Assembly: GCF_048771995.1 (NCBI RefSeq)
Contig: NC_133032.1
Span: 21,491,501-21,555,500 of the forward strand
Direction of reading: 5' to 3'
Length of the DNA stretch: 64,000 bases
Source of the DNA: Taeniopygia guttata
Lineage: Eukaryota; Chordata; Aves; Passeriformes; Estrildidae
This document shows, piece by piece, positions 49,501 through 62,740 of this stretch (the first letter of the stretch is position 1; each line of letters begins with the position of its first letter). The position numbers were made by a program, and so were the translations under genes. The notes below the pieces were generated by a model. The model was given only the letters and a program-made list of their open reading frames with translations, ran no database searches and was not told where the DNA came from.

Positions 49501-51439
49501 TACTCAGAATGTGAAGTTCTCTAAAATCTACACATGTAGTCACACTGCCTTATTATAATCCAGGCTAAAACCAGCAACCCATCTTTGGGAACATTTGGCA
49601 AAAATTACCTCTGCATGGCTCAAGCCCCAGACCTTCAACTGTCAGTCAGTCAACACTTACCTCAGATCCTTTGGAGAACTTTACCAAAGCAATGATTTAA
49701 GGATAAATTAGCCTTATCAGAATGCATAGAGTACATATGCAACAAACTAAAAACCTAGCGAGAATTTCCTGCCAGCTAGTTTTACCAAGCTTGATTTTCT
49801 TTCATCACATTCTCTATTTTCCAATCTGAACCCAGCTGTTGGAAGCTATTTGACACTCTTTAAGAAAAAGTCTGTCTTTGTTAATTAGTCTTAATGATTT
49901 TATAGAAACATCTTTGAGTTACATTTGGATAACAGAATTGAAAACCACAACAAATCAAAGTAAAAGTAGAAAGCAATGCAGTGAAAGGTATGGGGCAGTT
50001 TTTAAATTCTGAACACATGAGTAAAGATACCAGCACGGAAAAAATGTCTGATGCTTAGATCAGGAGAAAGTATAATTTTTTTAAGGGGAAGGAGAGTTTG
50101 TCAGCCCTACTCAATGTTCATGCACATATGTGAGGAGTAGTTCCCTAGTGCAAAGAGGAGACTGAAGGAAAGTAATCTCAATGCCTTACCTGAATGTGAA
50201 TCAAGGTGCAACCTCTAGCTCATAAATAAAGAAAGAGTTGAAAGCTAAGAAACACTTGGCAAAACAAGCCTAAATTCTGCTATCCTTGAGCAACAAGTGA
50301 AGAGATAGAATGTTACATTCTATCTTGCAAAAATATTCAGGAATATTCTGAAGACATGTTGTATGGCATTATAAGACAGACTGCATAGATTTCTCACAGC
50401 TAAAAAAGGCTTCTGTTTCACATGAGCTATCATGGAAAAAAAACTTCAGTGCCTTAGCTATGTAACCAAGCTTCCTTTGTTTCAGTAAGCTATGGAGTTA
50501 GCAGAGCCACAGTAACTCACTAATCCTGCCATAAACCACCATAAAAGTAAACTATTTTAGCCTAAGATAACATGTCTATATATGTGTTTGCCACATGTTT
50601 AAACAATGAACTCTGCTGACATGCAGTAATTTGGGCATGTGCCTCAGCCTTCCACACATGCAAATGCTCTCAGCTGAAAGTTCCAATTTTCCCAAGTTGT
50701 GTATCGTACTAGGCAAGAAACTATCATCAGGCAACTTTTGTTTTGTAATTAATATTTATTTTTCAGCAAAAAAGATATATTCATAGGCATGCATGTATCA
50801 AAAGAATGCAACAGCAACTAAATCCAGCCTTCCTAAAGAGAGGCCTTCTCCTACTCTTCTGTCATGTGAAATTTGTATTGAATTACTTGCTCAGCGTGGG
50901 TGGACATTTCAAAGCCATGGTTTCATAATCACACAGCCAAACAGCAGCGCTGTTTTATAGGAACCCCTTTAAATTTTCCTTATTGCAGTGCATTCAGGAT
51001 CGTTTTCCCTCCACTGCACAATCCGAGCCTGTACCTGCACCTGTCTTCACACATAAGGGTGTTGTGTTGACTTTGCGACTGCCTGGATTACTTAAATACG
51101 CTCCTGCTTCAGCAATAATGACAGAAATATGCAATGGCTGGTTTCCCACAGGAGATTAGATAACCGGTCAAAACCCTATAAATAGAAATAAAAGAACCTA
51201 AGGTAAGGTCACATTCTTAAGCCCACTTATAAGCGAAGCAGCTCTAGCATTAACTCTGATAACCAAGTCAGACTTTAACGTTCTGATAAAAACCTACTTG
51301 AACAAAGCACACCATGTAAAGCAAGCTTTTAATAGCCGAAAATAAAATAAAATAAGGTAACACTTTAGCCTGCTCTCAAGTATATGAAATAGTGTGTTTT
51401 GAAGGAGAAAGTGACAGTTGCTGAAACGAAACTTAGCTA

Positions 51440-52215
51440 AGAGGTAACTTTTCCGTAACCAATACCACCGGCCGGGGCTGACAAAAGACGCCACCCCGAG
51501 GTGCTCTGGAGCAGTTTCCAGCGCCTGTGCTGCAGGAAGCGAGGCTGCGAGGCTCCGGCGCTCCGTGCGAGCCGCGCAGAGCCCGCTCCCCACAGCCGGG
51601 CCGCATGCCGGCCGGGCGGGGCGCGGCGCTCGGGGCAGGAGGCGCCCGCGCCAGGCCGGGAGCAGCGGCCCGGGAACCGCAGCTCCCGCCATTCCCTTCG
51701 CGGGGCGCGGCCCGCCGACCCGGAGCAGGAAGCAGAGGATGGCGTCCCTTGACCCCCGGGCGGCACTGAAGAGCGAACGGGGAATGATGGAGGTGAGCCG
51801 GCAGCGGGGAATGGGGAGCGGGCAGGCGAGCGAGCGCGCGGCGTCCCCTCAGCGCCTGGCGGCGGGCGCCGGCTCCCGGCGGGGCGGGCGGAGCTCCGCG
51901 GGCACGGCCGGCCCTGGTCCCTCGGCTGCCGGCCGGCCCTGCGGCTCCGCCCCGAGCGGCGGGGCCCGGCGGGGGACGGGACGGGACGGGACGAGGCGAG
52001 GCGAGGCGGGCACCGCGGGCTCGGTGCGGCCGGGACGGGACCCGCGCCTTGCGGTGAGGCCGCGGGGCAGAGCCGCTGCTGAGGGGAGCTGCCGCTCGCC
52101 TCCCCGTGGGGCAGTGCTGCGGGAAGGCAGGTCCCTCTGCTTAGGGGAGGGACTTGTTCTCCCCCTGCCTGCCCAGCACAGTTGCTCTCGGGAGAAGGGG
52201 TGGCAGAGGTGTTTG
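51440..52215 (+). promoter_or_regulatory. ZDBF2: ZDBF2 CpG-island promoter
   Basis: A GC- and CpG-rich block rises abruptly from AT-rich flanks and covers the first coding exon. A CCAAT box (AACCAATACC) lies near 51456-51465. There is no TATA box in the 300 bases before the start codon, so dispersed initiation between about 51490 and 51730 is likely. The island continues into intron 1. In mammals the ZDBF2 region is controlled by imprinted differential methylation; no imprinting is known in birds. Confidence 0.7.
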
Positions 52216-55200
52216 TGAGGCGTATTTCGAGGAGCAGTTTTTATTGCTATTTCACCCTTTCTGTTTTACTTGTTGCGGTGCAAGAGTGACACTGTCTGGA
52301 GAGTTTATCTGATGCCTTTGACACTCAGTTACTATCAGAATGCACCACTGATTTTTTTTTTCAATTATTTTAAAAAATTTTAATGTGTACGTTTCATACC
52401 TTTTGGTTGTGTTGTTAAACTTGATTCAAGTTTTTCGTTCTCTACCTGCTGTACACAGAGTAATTCAATGAAGCCAAAACAAAGCATTGGTTTTAGAAAC
52501 AACACTAAAATAGCTTGATTAGAAGTTTGCAAATCAAAATTTCTGTATGTAACTGGTTGTTTATACATTTGTTACAATTTAAAGGATTTTTTAAAATTGT
52601 AAAATATTTAAGCTTTATCTTGAATAGATATTATTTATTTACTCTTAATCCAACAGTTTAAGATAGTTCCCACTATCAAGAGCTTAACTAAGGCAGAATT
52701 TTGCAGTCTTTCCTTGGACACATGAAAAATCCTTGGTGGATTTATAGCTGTAGTCCCTGTTTTAAAAAAGTAAGGATCTCAGGCCATCCAGATTTTGGCA
52801 AGATAAATAAGGCAGCTACATAGCAGATTTCCTTAATATTAGCTTGTGGGTTAAGCTTGACTTCAGATGCTAAGCAAGCTGTATCTAGTTTGAGTTAAGA
52901 CTTATTTCTTTGTCCTGTACACTATGGTTTTTCAAAATACTGATACAAAGAGAATAGGTTTTCCTCTAAGAAATTCCTCTAAGACAATAGGTCTTCCTCC
53001 ATCCTCCAACATACTGCAGTTACCACTGCTTAGCATCTTTGAGATGGAACTCAAACGTTGGTGTTCCAGGTGCTTTAATCTCCTTTTGGGGCAGTGGATG
53101 GGGATGAATGGTTGTGGTGTCCCCTTCTGGCTGTGGAACTGCCTGACTGCCTCACCCGTGGGGTCGCCTCCTCTGTTGTTGCTACGCTCTTGCCACACTT
53201 TTAGCTTTATCATAGGATTGTATGTAAGACTTAAAACAGCAGGAAATCAACTTCAAGCAGGTAGAACAAGTGATTTTACATAAGGCATTGCTCATGAGGG
53301 GTAGTTTTCTGTGTTGTTCCTTCACTTTCTTTCGGGTCCTGGCAGTGCATAGGAAATAGAACAGGACAACTGAGATCAGCTGATCTATCAAAAAAGCTTT
53401 TCTCAGCTGCCAGATGAAAAGGTTTATTAGAAAAGCTGTAATTTCTTGTTTATTTTGTTTTTTAATATTATTACATAAATTCCAACACAATGGGACGTAG
53501 AAGGAATTTGGTGTTTTGGTGGATTGTTTCATTTTGGGGGGTGAGGGGCTGTTTAAAGTTGAGCTGCTAAGGTATTCCTTCTGACCATAACTGCTATAAC
53601 AGCTCAGGTATTTTATCATGAGCAGTGCATAGTCTGGGAAGTGATAACAATGTTTAGTACACAGGGCCCATTCCAAAAGGAATGGGTAACATTTATATAG
53701 GAAAGACTCTCAAAATTACTTCCATATTAAGAAAAATGTGCTGCAGACTTTCAAAAAGGTTTATCCATTTGTTAACTGTTTGCAAAATGGTACAGAAAAA
53801 TTTTAATGCCTTAGGGCATGGAAAACATGCATTATTAATGTTATTTTAAATGTCTCTTAAACTTCCATGTTGCCAGATGGGGTGAGAGAAGTGTCCTGCA
53901 CTGCAAATGGCCTCCTGTTTGACATTTATTGCTTGCTAGTCTGGAGTCAGCTTTGGTGGATGAGGAAGATTGGTGACTCTAAGGTAGGTACTAACAAGGT
54001 GATTTAATGCTTACAATCCGTAGCATAAAAGGCCTGTGTGACACCTGGAAGTCCTTTGTGTTTGGACACCCTACAGCACATAACTGCTTGTTGCTGCAGT
54101 CATATTTTTATTAAAAATTGTGAGATTCAAAATTGATTTGCAGATCTTTTGAGTAATAAGGATTTCTTTTCCAGCCTAGAGAATTACTTTGTCTGGTATA
54201 GTCTCAAATGGGTTTTCTTACATATATCTCCTGTCTTAATTGTTAAGGCAACTTAGGAAAGTAAGTAATTTAATTAATTTGACAAGATTATTGCTTAATA
54301 ACCTAACAGAGTGTGGGCTGTACTCATAACTATAGTATTTGATTTCATTAATGAAAAGTTAGCCCCTTCTATCAAAGATAAAATGTATTGTTAAATGTAA
54401 TATTAGGGTAACCTAGTAAAGCAGAAGTTTCTTTTTAGAATACAGCTTCATTTAAATCAGGTATTGGTCTGTAGCTGAAGCAGTTCAGACTTTTAAAGAG
54501 CTTGGAGCTTGGAGCTTCAGGATACAGTGAGTATGATGATGGACTTACGTAAAAATTTTTTTTACCTACAGATGTTTGAGAGAATCAAACGACTTGATGA
54601 AGCTTCTGCTTCTTCAGCACAAGGTAAGAAGTTGAAAAAGTTCAAGATTGTTTTTGTTGAGGTTACATTTAAAAATGTAATAACTATCAATAAAAGTATT
54701 AGTTTATCTTGTAGTTCAATTGCATGCTTTGATTTCTTAAATTTCATTACGGAACTTAGATGGAAGGAGTGACTTCTGAATCATCCACAAAGTTTCCATG
54801 TAGGTGTAATTTTCTTGTCCTGTTGAAAACTGTTTGAGACACTTTACATTTTATCTCAGTAATCATGGATGTTGCAATACCAATGTAGATTGCCTGCTCT
54901 TGAATCCAGACAAATCAGTAGAAAAACTCACCTAAGCTATGAAAGAGTAAAGCTTATTTTATGAAATTGTTGGATGAACTTTGCTGACAACAGAATGTCT
55001 TCATGCTGTTTTGAACTTACTAAATCTTTTATCTTCCTTTAAAATAGTAGTTTTGACAAATGCAAGAAAAGTAGAGATGTAAGAGAAGTAGCTAGTGCAC
55101 ATAAAACTCTCCATCTCTGTGATACTCTGTCGGATTTTGTGTTTTCTACATGTGTGTTTGGGTGGTTTATTTCTTGGTTGTTGTTTTTGTTTTTCTGTAG

Positions 55201-58200
55201 GAATCCAAAGACATGATGTTGAGGGCTCTCCACGACAGGACAGCAGTAGCAGGTAAGTTAGGTGACGATCTAAGTGGCTTCCAGCTTACTGCTTACCAAA
55301 GTAAAATGGGAAGAATCTGCTTTTCAGCCTTATCTGTTACCTTGTGTAATGGATGACAGCAACACAAAATGGATTGAGTGTATAATTGGAGGTCCTTTGT
55401 ATATTACACCCATGTACTGTTAAAAACTGTGGGGAAGGCACATTGTAGTGCCCCAAACTACTGTGTGGATGTCAAGATTTTTGGTCTTTTCTTCTTTTAT
55501 TTCGAAATACTAACAAACAGATGAATGAAAAGATGACTCTACCTTTTTCTTTGGAGGCAGTTATTTTCAGATTTCAGCTAACTTTATCTTCAAGCTGTTA
55601 TTCTTTGATTTGTATTTAAGGAAAAAGTTCTTTAGTGAAATTTGCTTCAGAATACTTTAAAAGACATAGTCTCACTTACCATTACAATTCTAAGATAGAA
55701 ACATTTATCTTGGAAGTTTATCCCATCTCTGTAGTAAGATAGATATTTAGAATTTCCATGCTAAGGACATGAATTAAACAATCCAGCATGTCTCGACAAT
55801 ATTACACGCTTCTTTCAGTTTACACAGAAGAGGACAAGAACATCCTCAGCCTGGAGTATCGACTGTGCAGAATAGACAAGGATACTGCAACTGTTGCCAT
55901 GTACACTACAGTAATCTGGAACAGGTGAGACAGCTTCTGCATAATTTGGCAGCAGATAGCAAGGATTTCTCAATTTATAAATACCTGTTTCTACACCAAA
56001 CAACCAATATTGAGTGAAAAATAAGCGGTTTGTGAATTGCACAATATGTGCCCTCAGGAAGATACCTTGCTTATTTGTTGCCTGTTGTAAAAGATGCTGA
56101 CGGGGTGGCACAGCTGCTGCAGTCTGCTTTTCTGAAGAGCCACACAGGTCTGCGTTGCATCCATTATGGTTTTCCCTGTGTCTTTAATCTTGAGATCTCT
56201 ATATATTTTAAAGTATTGGGGTTATAGTAATATCTTAGATATCAAGGCTGGAGACACTTGATCAGCCATTTTCAGTTCTTTTGCCAGTCTCCTCTCTTAC
56301 AGACTTTTTTGATGAGAAAGTAGAAGCCTATTTAATCTTCTATACTTAAGAAAGTTCTTGTTAATTTGAATGAATTATAGGATGTTTGCTCATATGAAGA
56401 TCAATAATATTATAAGTAATTTACAGATACATTTATAGTGTTTGTTCTGGTTAAAAGACTTGTGAGCAGCTCTGAGATTTGTGAGAGTGTTTGTACTAGT
56501 TAGAAGAGATTTGTCAGCAGCTACCAGAACCACTAATTTAAATTCCAGCTCAGAAAGATACTTCAATACATTTTAGTATTATTTGAGACTGCCTGAACAT
56601 ACTTAAAAACCTCAAGATTATTTTAAAATTGTAAAATAAACTTTTTCTTTAAATATTTTCATAGCAGTTGTGTAATGTTTAACCGAGGAAGGAATTTTTA
56701 GGAATAGGCCTGTGTGTTAGCAGTAGTATTAGACTAATCATCTGTTGCATCTTTCACCAGCATATTTTCAGCTCCCAGCACAGACATTTTACAACGTACT
56801 GTAGGAATCGTACGGGTACCAGTAGCTTGATGGAGCGTTTCCTTCAGGATGTTTTGCAGCATCATCCCCACAGATACCATGACAGCAGGTATAATACAGA
56901 CAGCTTACTTTTTTTAATATGTGTTAGTGGTATGCATGTGTTATGATTTCCTGTATTTGTTCTACTGCTGAGCAGTAAATTTGGCTCATTTGAGGTGAAA
57001 CTTGCTCAATGGAGACAATTGCTGTTTATATGAAGACAAAACTTCACTACCTAGGGATTTGAAACAACACCACTGATAGCATATAAATGTGAAGACCTGA
57101 AAGAAGAAGGAATATACAGGCCAGCACTTATGATGGCAGACTATATAATCTCACATGCATTTACAAATTCTTAAAATTTGAGCTTTATATGTTTTATTCT
57201 AAATATTATGATTCTGGGCCTTACATATATATATTTAGCAGCATATTTTATGTATGTTTGGAAAGAGTTCATAATTTTGGTTTGTTGATTATGTCAGGTA
57301 AGTATTTACATGTTTATTTTTTCATTAGCCTTGCAGGTCACCTGTTCAATTAATATTTGAATTACATTAATTGGCCAATTCATTAATGCTCAAATTTTGA
57401 AAAGTGTTCTCTTTTTTTTATCATATGCGTGTTTCAAGAGTCATAAGAGGATCAGTGTGTTACATTTTTCTCTGTAGATAAGGGAAAATAGATTAAACCT
57501 CATTTGTTATGTTTTGAAAGGCAGACAAAAATCCCAGTTTAATCCCAGTATAGTTTCTCAATATACAACTCTGTGTCTAACAAACAAGCAGAAGGGTGTT
57601 CTGCCTGAAAGCACTCAGTGGCCCTCATTATCAGGGATGTGCTAGAAGTAGCTAATATGCATGTCTATACCAGACTAGCACAGGACATGATGTTCACATC
57701 ACTATAAGTAAATAAATTGTCATCCCATCTTAAATAGATTTTATTGCACTATCGAGAACATGTCAGCATTTTTTGCTCTGGAGAAAATATAGGATTCACT
57801 TTAAGACAGGCTTCTCTGGAGGTGTCACTAATAAAGGGTTGTTGCTTTGCTGAATTACACCTACTATCAAGGAAGAACATGCTATCCATGTTCCTCTAAG
57901 TTGTTGGAAGAAGGAATAGAATGAGAAAAATAATATACAAAATCTAGATTAGGTCGGAGGAAGAAGGGGGACAGTACTCCCAAATCTAGACAGAGTTTGT
58001 AGGAAGAAAAGCAAAGATGGAAAAGAAAGTATTGATAGATTTATGCTGTGGTCCTGCTCTGAAAAGAAAGTCATGGTCTTAACTGACACTCAAAGTAAGA
58101 TTTTGATTCTCTTCTTTCTTATATTAAAACACTTGGATTTATGTACAGTTTCACACAGTTCTTTAAATAACTGTTTTGCTATTTAGCTGAATTCATACAA

Positions 58201-61200
58201 GGGATCCTTATGTGTAATTTTAAAATATTATGGGAATATTTGTAAGACTTGATTTATTTTACAGAACCAGTATACCTAGTAGTTATGTGGAAAAAGGAAA
58301 AATTCAGCAGAGCTTTGCCTTATACTGAATTTCAAAGGATATTGTTGTTCTTCCCCAGTAAAAAAAACCAAAACAAAACCAAACACCCACAAACCACCAA
58401 ATCCTTCCTTCCTCCAAACACTTGGTATGTAAGTTTTTTACCTAAGGAAATAGTATTGAGCATTTTATAAAGTAAATCTTCATTTTGCTTAAGGGGGTAA
58501 TTTGTAGCAAAACCGTCAAAGGTTCCTAACTATATAAAACTGTTGTTCTGTTCTCTTCCCCACAGGGACATTTGCTTAAAAGTAATTTTTGAGAAGTGCT
58601 TGTAGGCTGTTAACTGAGGTAGAGACCTAGGAGTTGGCTGTAGTTTCTCCGTATGAAAATCTATTTAGTTTTATATTCAGTCTTTCAGCAAGATCCACCT
58701 GCCAGGATGCAAAGATGTTTCACACAAAGATGGAAGAATTCTGAAGTTAGGAAGTTAAAAGATTATTTCTGTTGCATCTGGCATTCCCTTTAGGTCCTAT
58801 TTCAGAGGTGACCAAGAATTCATGCAAGGGCAAAGCAGCATTGTGGATGATAAGCATTATTTGATAATCTGATGTATTTGGTTACTTTGCATTCATGTAT
58901 TTTAATGCTTCATTATATGAGATTTCTGTTGCTTACTCAGTCCTATATCCCTTAGCTGTATGTAGTCTTAGTTATATAACCAAGGAAATTACTGTACTAT
59001 AAAATTGATCACAATACTTCTGTTAGTTGATATCTGCCATGTATTAAAGTAAGCATCTGTTTGGGTCTCACAGGATGGTTATAATTTTTGAGTGAAACAC
59101 ATTAGTCTCTTCTTCAGTTATATTTACATATTTAAAAAATTGTTTCCATTGGATTTGCCTGGCTGCTACACATTGAAGCCTTGTGGGTTCCTGGGTTGCA
59201 TAGGAAAAATCGTCCATATCTGTCAGCTGTGTTAATTCTGGAAGACACAAACCCTTGTGTTTGAGGCAGGCTTAAAGACAGAACTGCCAATTACAGAATA
59301 TATAAAAATCTGTTGTCACAGCAAGGCTGAACAATCCTAACTTGGCTTCTTGCAGGAGTGAGTCAGAAGCTGTGGTATGTGTGTGAGAAACAGTAAACAT
59401 GGAATTCCTTGGCCACATGTGCAGAGTTCCTATCAGGCAGCCATGTTTTGTAGGGAAAAGGGCATTTATACTCAACAATAGTTTTATACTGTGTCTTATT
59501 ATTATGTTCCATTTCTCTACAAAAGCTTGATTTTAAGAAATAATAGTATGACCAGTGAAATCACCTCTTTGTAGGCTTACTGCTTCAAACAAAGGAAAGA
59601 TCTTTACTTTTTCTGCTTTGCTGTATTTATAAAATTATTGTAATCTATGTTTGGCCATTCTTAATTGATGATTGCATAAAGAGGGTGCTAGACTAATGCC
59701 CAAATTGTTATCTTTAGCTTAGTGGAGCATTTCCCCCTCCATAATTTTAAAAAAGTTGAATATCTCTGAGATAGAGCATCAGAAATAGTAATTTCAGTTT
59801 ATTCATTAGAAGTGATGCCGTCTGGGTAATGAGTCTTAAAAATACCCCACACTGCTGTTTGAAAACTTTTAAGCATATTTACAGTATTTATCTAAGCTGG
59901 TTTTTTCTCTCCTCCCCTTTAGACCAACCTATGATGACATGCCATTCCCCGTCACTCTGGAGGCTCCTAGGATTTCTTGCCTGTCCTCAGAAGAGATGCA
60001 GAAAAAGAGGAACAGTGAGAAACAGGAGATTTCCAGCAAAGACCAGGAGTTCACTCGTGAAATAGGCTCTTCTGTTCCATGCCTGTCTCGTGAGGGCACA
60101 AACAAAACTTTTGTTACACAAGCATGTTTTCGAAAACTTCAAAGAGGCCAGGAACGTGTTCCAGGAATATCTCAGCAGTCTATTGGCATTTGTAGCGATA
60201 AGAAATGGGTAAATCTGAAACGTGCTCGAATTGCAGATCATAAGCATGAAGGTCAGTCCACAGCTGTGAGCCTTGTACCTCAGCAGTTTTCTCTCAGTCC
60301 TACAAGCCACAGTTCCTCTGTTAATCCTAAAATGGGAAAAAATGTTAGGGATTTGACAGCATCAAATCTGTTTCTGCGTAGTGGATGTGATGAAAGAGCA
60401 TTGGAGGTGTGCAGTAAGGATGTGTTATTGAACCCACGTTTGAATCCTGCTCCAGTATTGGTTCACCCAAAATGCCCTTCAGTTTCTCATCAGAATCCTA
60501 CACACAGCCACAGCAATTCTTCCTTTATTACCTCAGGTCAATCTCTCTCAAAGCGAGATAGTTTACGAACTCAGGATGAAACTTTGGTGTCTGATCTTCA
60601 TCTCAGGGATACTGTGGGTATCAGCAGCTCCCTTGATCTTGGGACATCCCCACAACTAGCAAGATGCAAAAACATAAAGACAAACAGAGGTGATGAAAGT
60701 TCAGTGGATGAAACTATTGAAGATGTAATTGTGAAATACTGCCATGAAACTACATCTGAAGAAATTAATTTCAAGGAAGAGAATAATCCCAGTGTACCTT
60801 TTTCATCATTTCTGGACCATACTAATTTAGAGGGCTCTGAAATGAGTTTTGACTGTGATGCACCAATACAGGTGGGAGCAGATTTACCCAAGGCAGCTAT
60901 CAAAGATATAGAATTCCTGAAAGAGGTCCAGGTATGTTTGCAAGATAAAGACTATGGAACACAGCTCTCTTCTGTTTTAAAAACTGAGTCATTAGAGAAA
61001 ATAGAAGCAGTGAAAAAGGATGTCATAGTTCATACCGAAGAACCAGTTCTTCCAGCCCTGCCTCACGTGCCTCCTTCTTTTGTGGGAAAAACTTGGTCTC
61101 AAATAATGTATGAAGATGATATAAAAATTGAAGAACTTGTGCGTGATTTCAGGGAAGGTCGTTTTCGCTGCTACTTTAACAGTGAATCCTCAGCCAATTG

Positions 61201-62740
61201 TACAGGGAAGAGAATGAAGAAGAAAAAGCAGAAGGATGAAAAAAGGATCAATATTATTGAGGGTAATAGAACAGAAAGTGCACCAGTTAAAGCATTGCCA
61301 GAATTTAATGATGCTTTAAGTGGTGGCTCTGATTTTGATAACCCATCTTTAGCCTCAGATACACTATGCAACCCACAAATTGTAAAAATGCCTAGGAAAA
61401 GGACATGGCGTCTGGCTTCAAGGTGTCAGGTGGTTAAAGTCAGCCATGGCACCCAAACAAGTCTGCTGAACTACCCTGTAGCAAAAAGGAAAATGTCTAG
61501 AAGGGAATCTGATCCAGCTGATCAGAAAGCAAGCATAGCATGTCTGGAGAATGAAAAAACTCCAAACATGAAAACCAGACTATGTGCTCTTAAACTTCCA
61601 GAATCCTATAGCAAGATCATGAGTCCTGTACAGCCCAAGACAGTGGTGTATGTACTCTCATGCCCAGAGGTAAAACAGTGCAAAGGTAAACCTGTAGATA
61701 TTCCCAAAATGAGGAAAAATCATAACTCCACAGATAGCAAGGACTCTGTAAGATATAAATACAAACAGTGTTCTCTCAAATATTATGACCCACTGACAAA
61801 TCGAATTCTGAAAACACCTCCAAAGAGTACAGTTGGAGAAAAGGCCAAAAAGCCCTCTCATGTTCGACAGCTTTTCAGAAGTCTCAGCTTTGATGCAAAC
61901 ATGAAAAAACTAGCTGATACACAGAGAGAAAGCATGCCATCAAAGTCACTCAATTGGTCAGACTTCTGTAGTTCTTCAGCATCTTTCCTGCCAGATCAAG
62001 ATAAAGGGAATGATGCAGCCTCAAGTCAAAAGGCAGATGGACCATCTGTTGCCACAGAAAGAACAGATTGTCTTGTATCTGAGAACTCTTTTAAACACCT
62101 AATCATTTCACCTTTGAACTCTGTGATAGAAGGAGATTATAGATTAATTCCATTTAATAGAATTACCAAAACTCCTCTGACCTCCATCAGGAGTGAGTGG
62201 TCAGAGAGGGAGACTCCAAAAGCAATATGGAAGAGAAAAGAAGGCACTAACAAAGAACCGGTTTTTTCCAGAAAGGCTGCAGGATCTAAGTCTGTCAGAT
62301 GTACTCTTGCAAGGAGAGGAAACAGAGTAACCACAGGCAAACAAACGTCCAGAACTAAAAAACAGCAGAAAGAGGGGATGAGAAGACAACTTCAGCCTTG
62401 TGCCCAGAAATCTGCTTTCTCCATCCATAGGTGCCAGACAAGGAAAACTACAGTGGGAAAGCACCCTAAGAAAGAAAAGCCTGATGCTAAAAAATTAAAG
62501 GTGAGGAGGAAACCAAAAAGGGCCTTTTTGAACTCAACAGTTGTAACAGGGATTCCTGAAAAAAGGCAGAAAGTCACATCAGAATCTTTTCCCAAGAAAC
62601 CAGAGCAAGCTTCCTCCAAAGTCAGGAACTGGGGAGTAAGTGGAGATCGGGGTCATCCTGGCACTCTGAACCGCCCCTCTAGGAGAACTTCTGCTGTACC
62701 ATTACTTCGAAACTGTCTTGTTCTACCAGGTGAGAGCTAG
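51739..62740 (+). CDS. ZDBF2: DBF4-type zinc finger-containing protein 2
   Basis: A DBF4-type zinc-finger protein of uncertain molecular role; the mammalian gene is imprinted and linked to neonatal growth and feeding. Exons: 51739-51792, 54572-54623, 55201-55252, 55819-55924, 56761-56888, 59923-62740. Splice sites are GT-AG, phases agree, and the product is 1069 residues. The start ATG is the first in frame, with a purine at -3. The finger is at residues about 74-96 (Cys76, Cys79, His89, His95; [15 protein letters not shown], then [10 protein letters not shown]), followed by [16 protein letters not shown], close to human. The large exon encodes a mostly disordered, Ser/Lys-rich chain with conserved islands such as [14 protein letters not shown] and YYDPLTNRI, plus basic C-terminal clusters that could be nuclear signals. 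Human ZDBF2 is about 2350 residues, so this version is much shorter. A GTGAGA donor at 62730 allows an alternative C-terminus ending at 62875. Confidence 0.9.
51973..52007 (+). repeat. (GGGAC)4(GAGGC)3 simple repeat
   Basis: Four GGGAC units (51973-51992) run directly into three GAGGC units (51993-52007) in intron 1 of ZDBF2, inside the CpG island. The regular G-runs could form a quadruplex; this is inference. Confidence 0.9.
56439..56522 (+). repeat. Imperfect 48-base tandem duplication in a ZDBF2 intron
   Basis: GTGTTTGTTCTGGTTAAAAG with TTGTGAGCAGCT recurs 48 bases later as GTGTTTGTACTAGTTAGAAG with TTTGTCAGCAGCT. It lies in the intron between 56889 and 59922. Confidence 0.65.

Larger units (their letters stand above)
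31680..51430. other. Long AT-rich intergenic region between GPR1 and ZDBF2
   Basis: About 20 kb between two divergently oriented genes, with no protein-coding exon that I can support. It holds fragments of ancient MIR-like SINEs, a diverged direct duplication, several hairpins and simple repeats, listed separately. Some of it may be introns or noncoding exons of GPR1. In mammals this interval carries imprinted noncoding transcripts (GPR1-AS/Liz); nothing in the sequence shows such a transcript here. Confidence 0.5.

Noticed and set aside
51565-52218. 217-codon plus-strand frame extending ZDBF2 exon 1 in both directions.
   Set aside because: Its 5' part has no ATG in frame before 51739 and its 3' part runs past a good GTGAGC donor into intron 1; only 51739-51792 is kept as coding.
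59939-62740. ZDBF2 large exon read as an intronless gene starting at its first internal ATG.
   Set aside because: The frame continues upstream to the acceptor at 59922 and joins in phase with the zinc-finger exons, so this ATG is internal.
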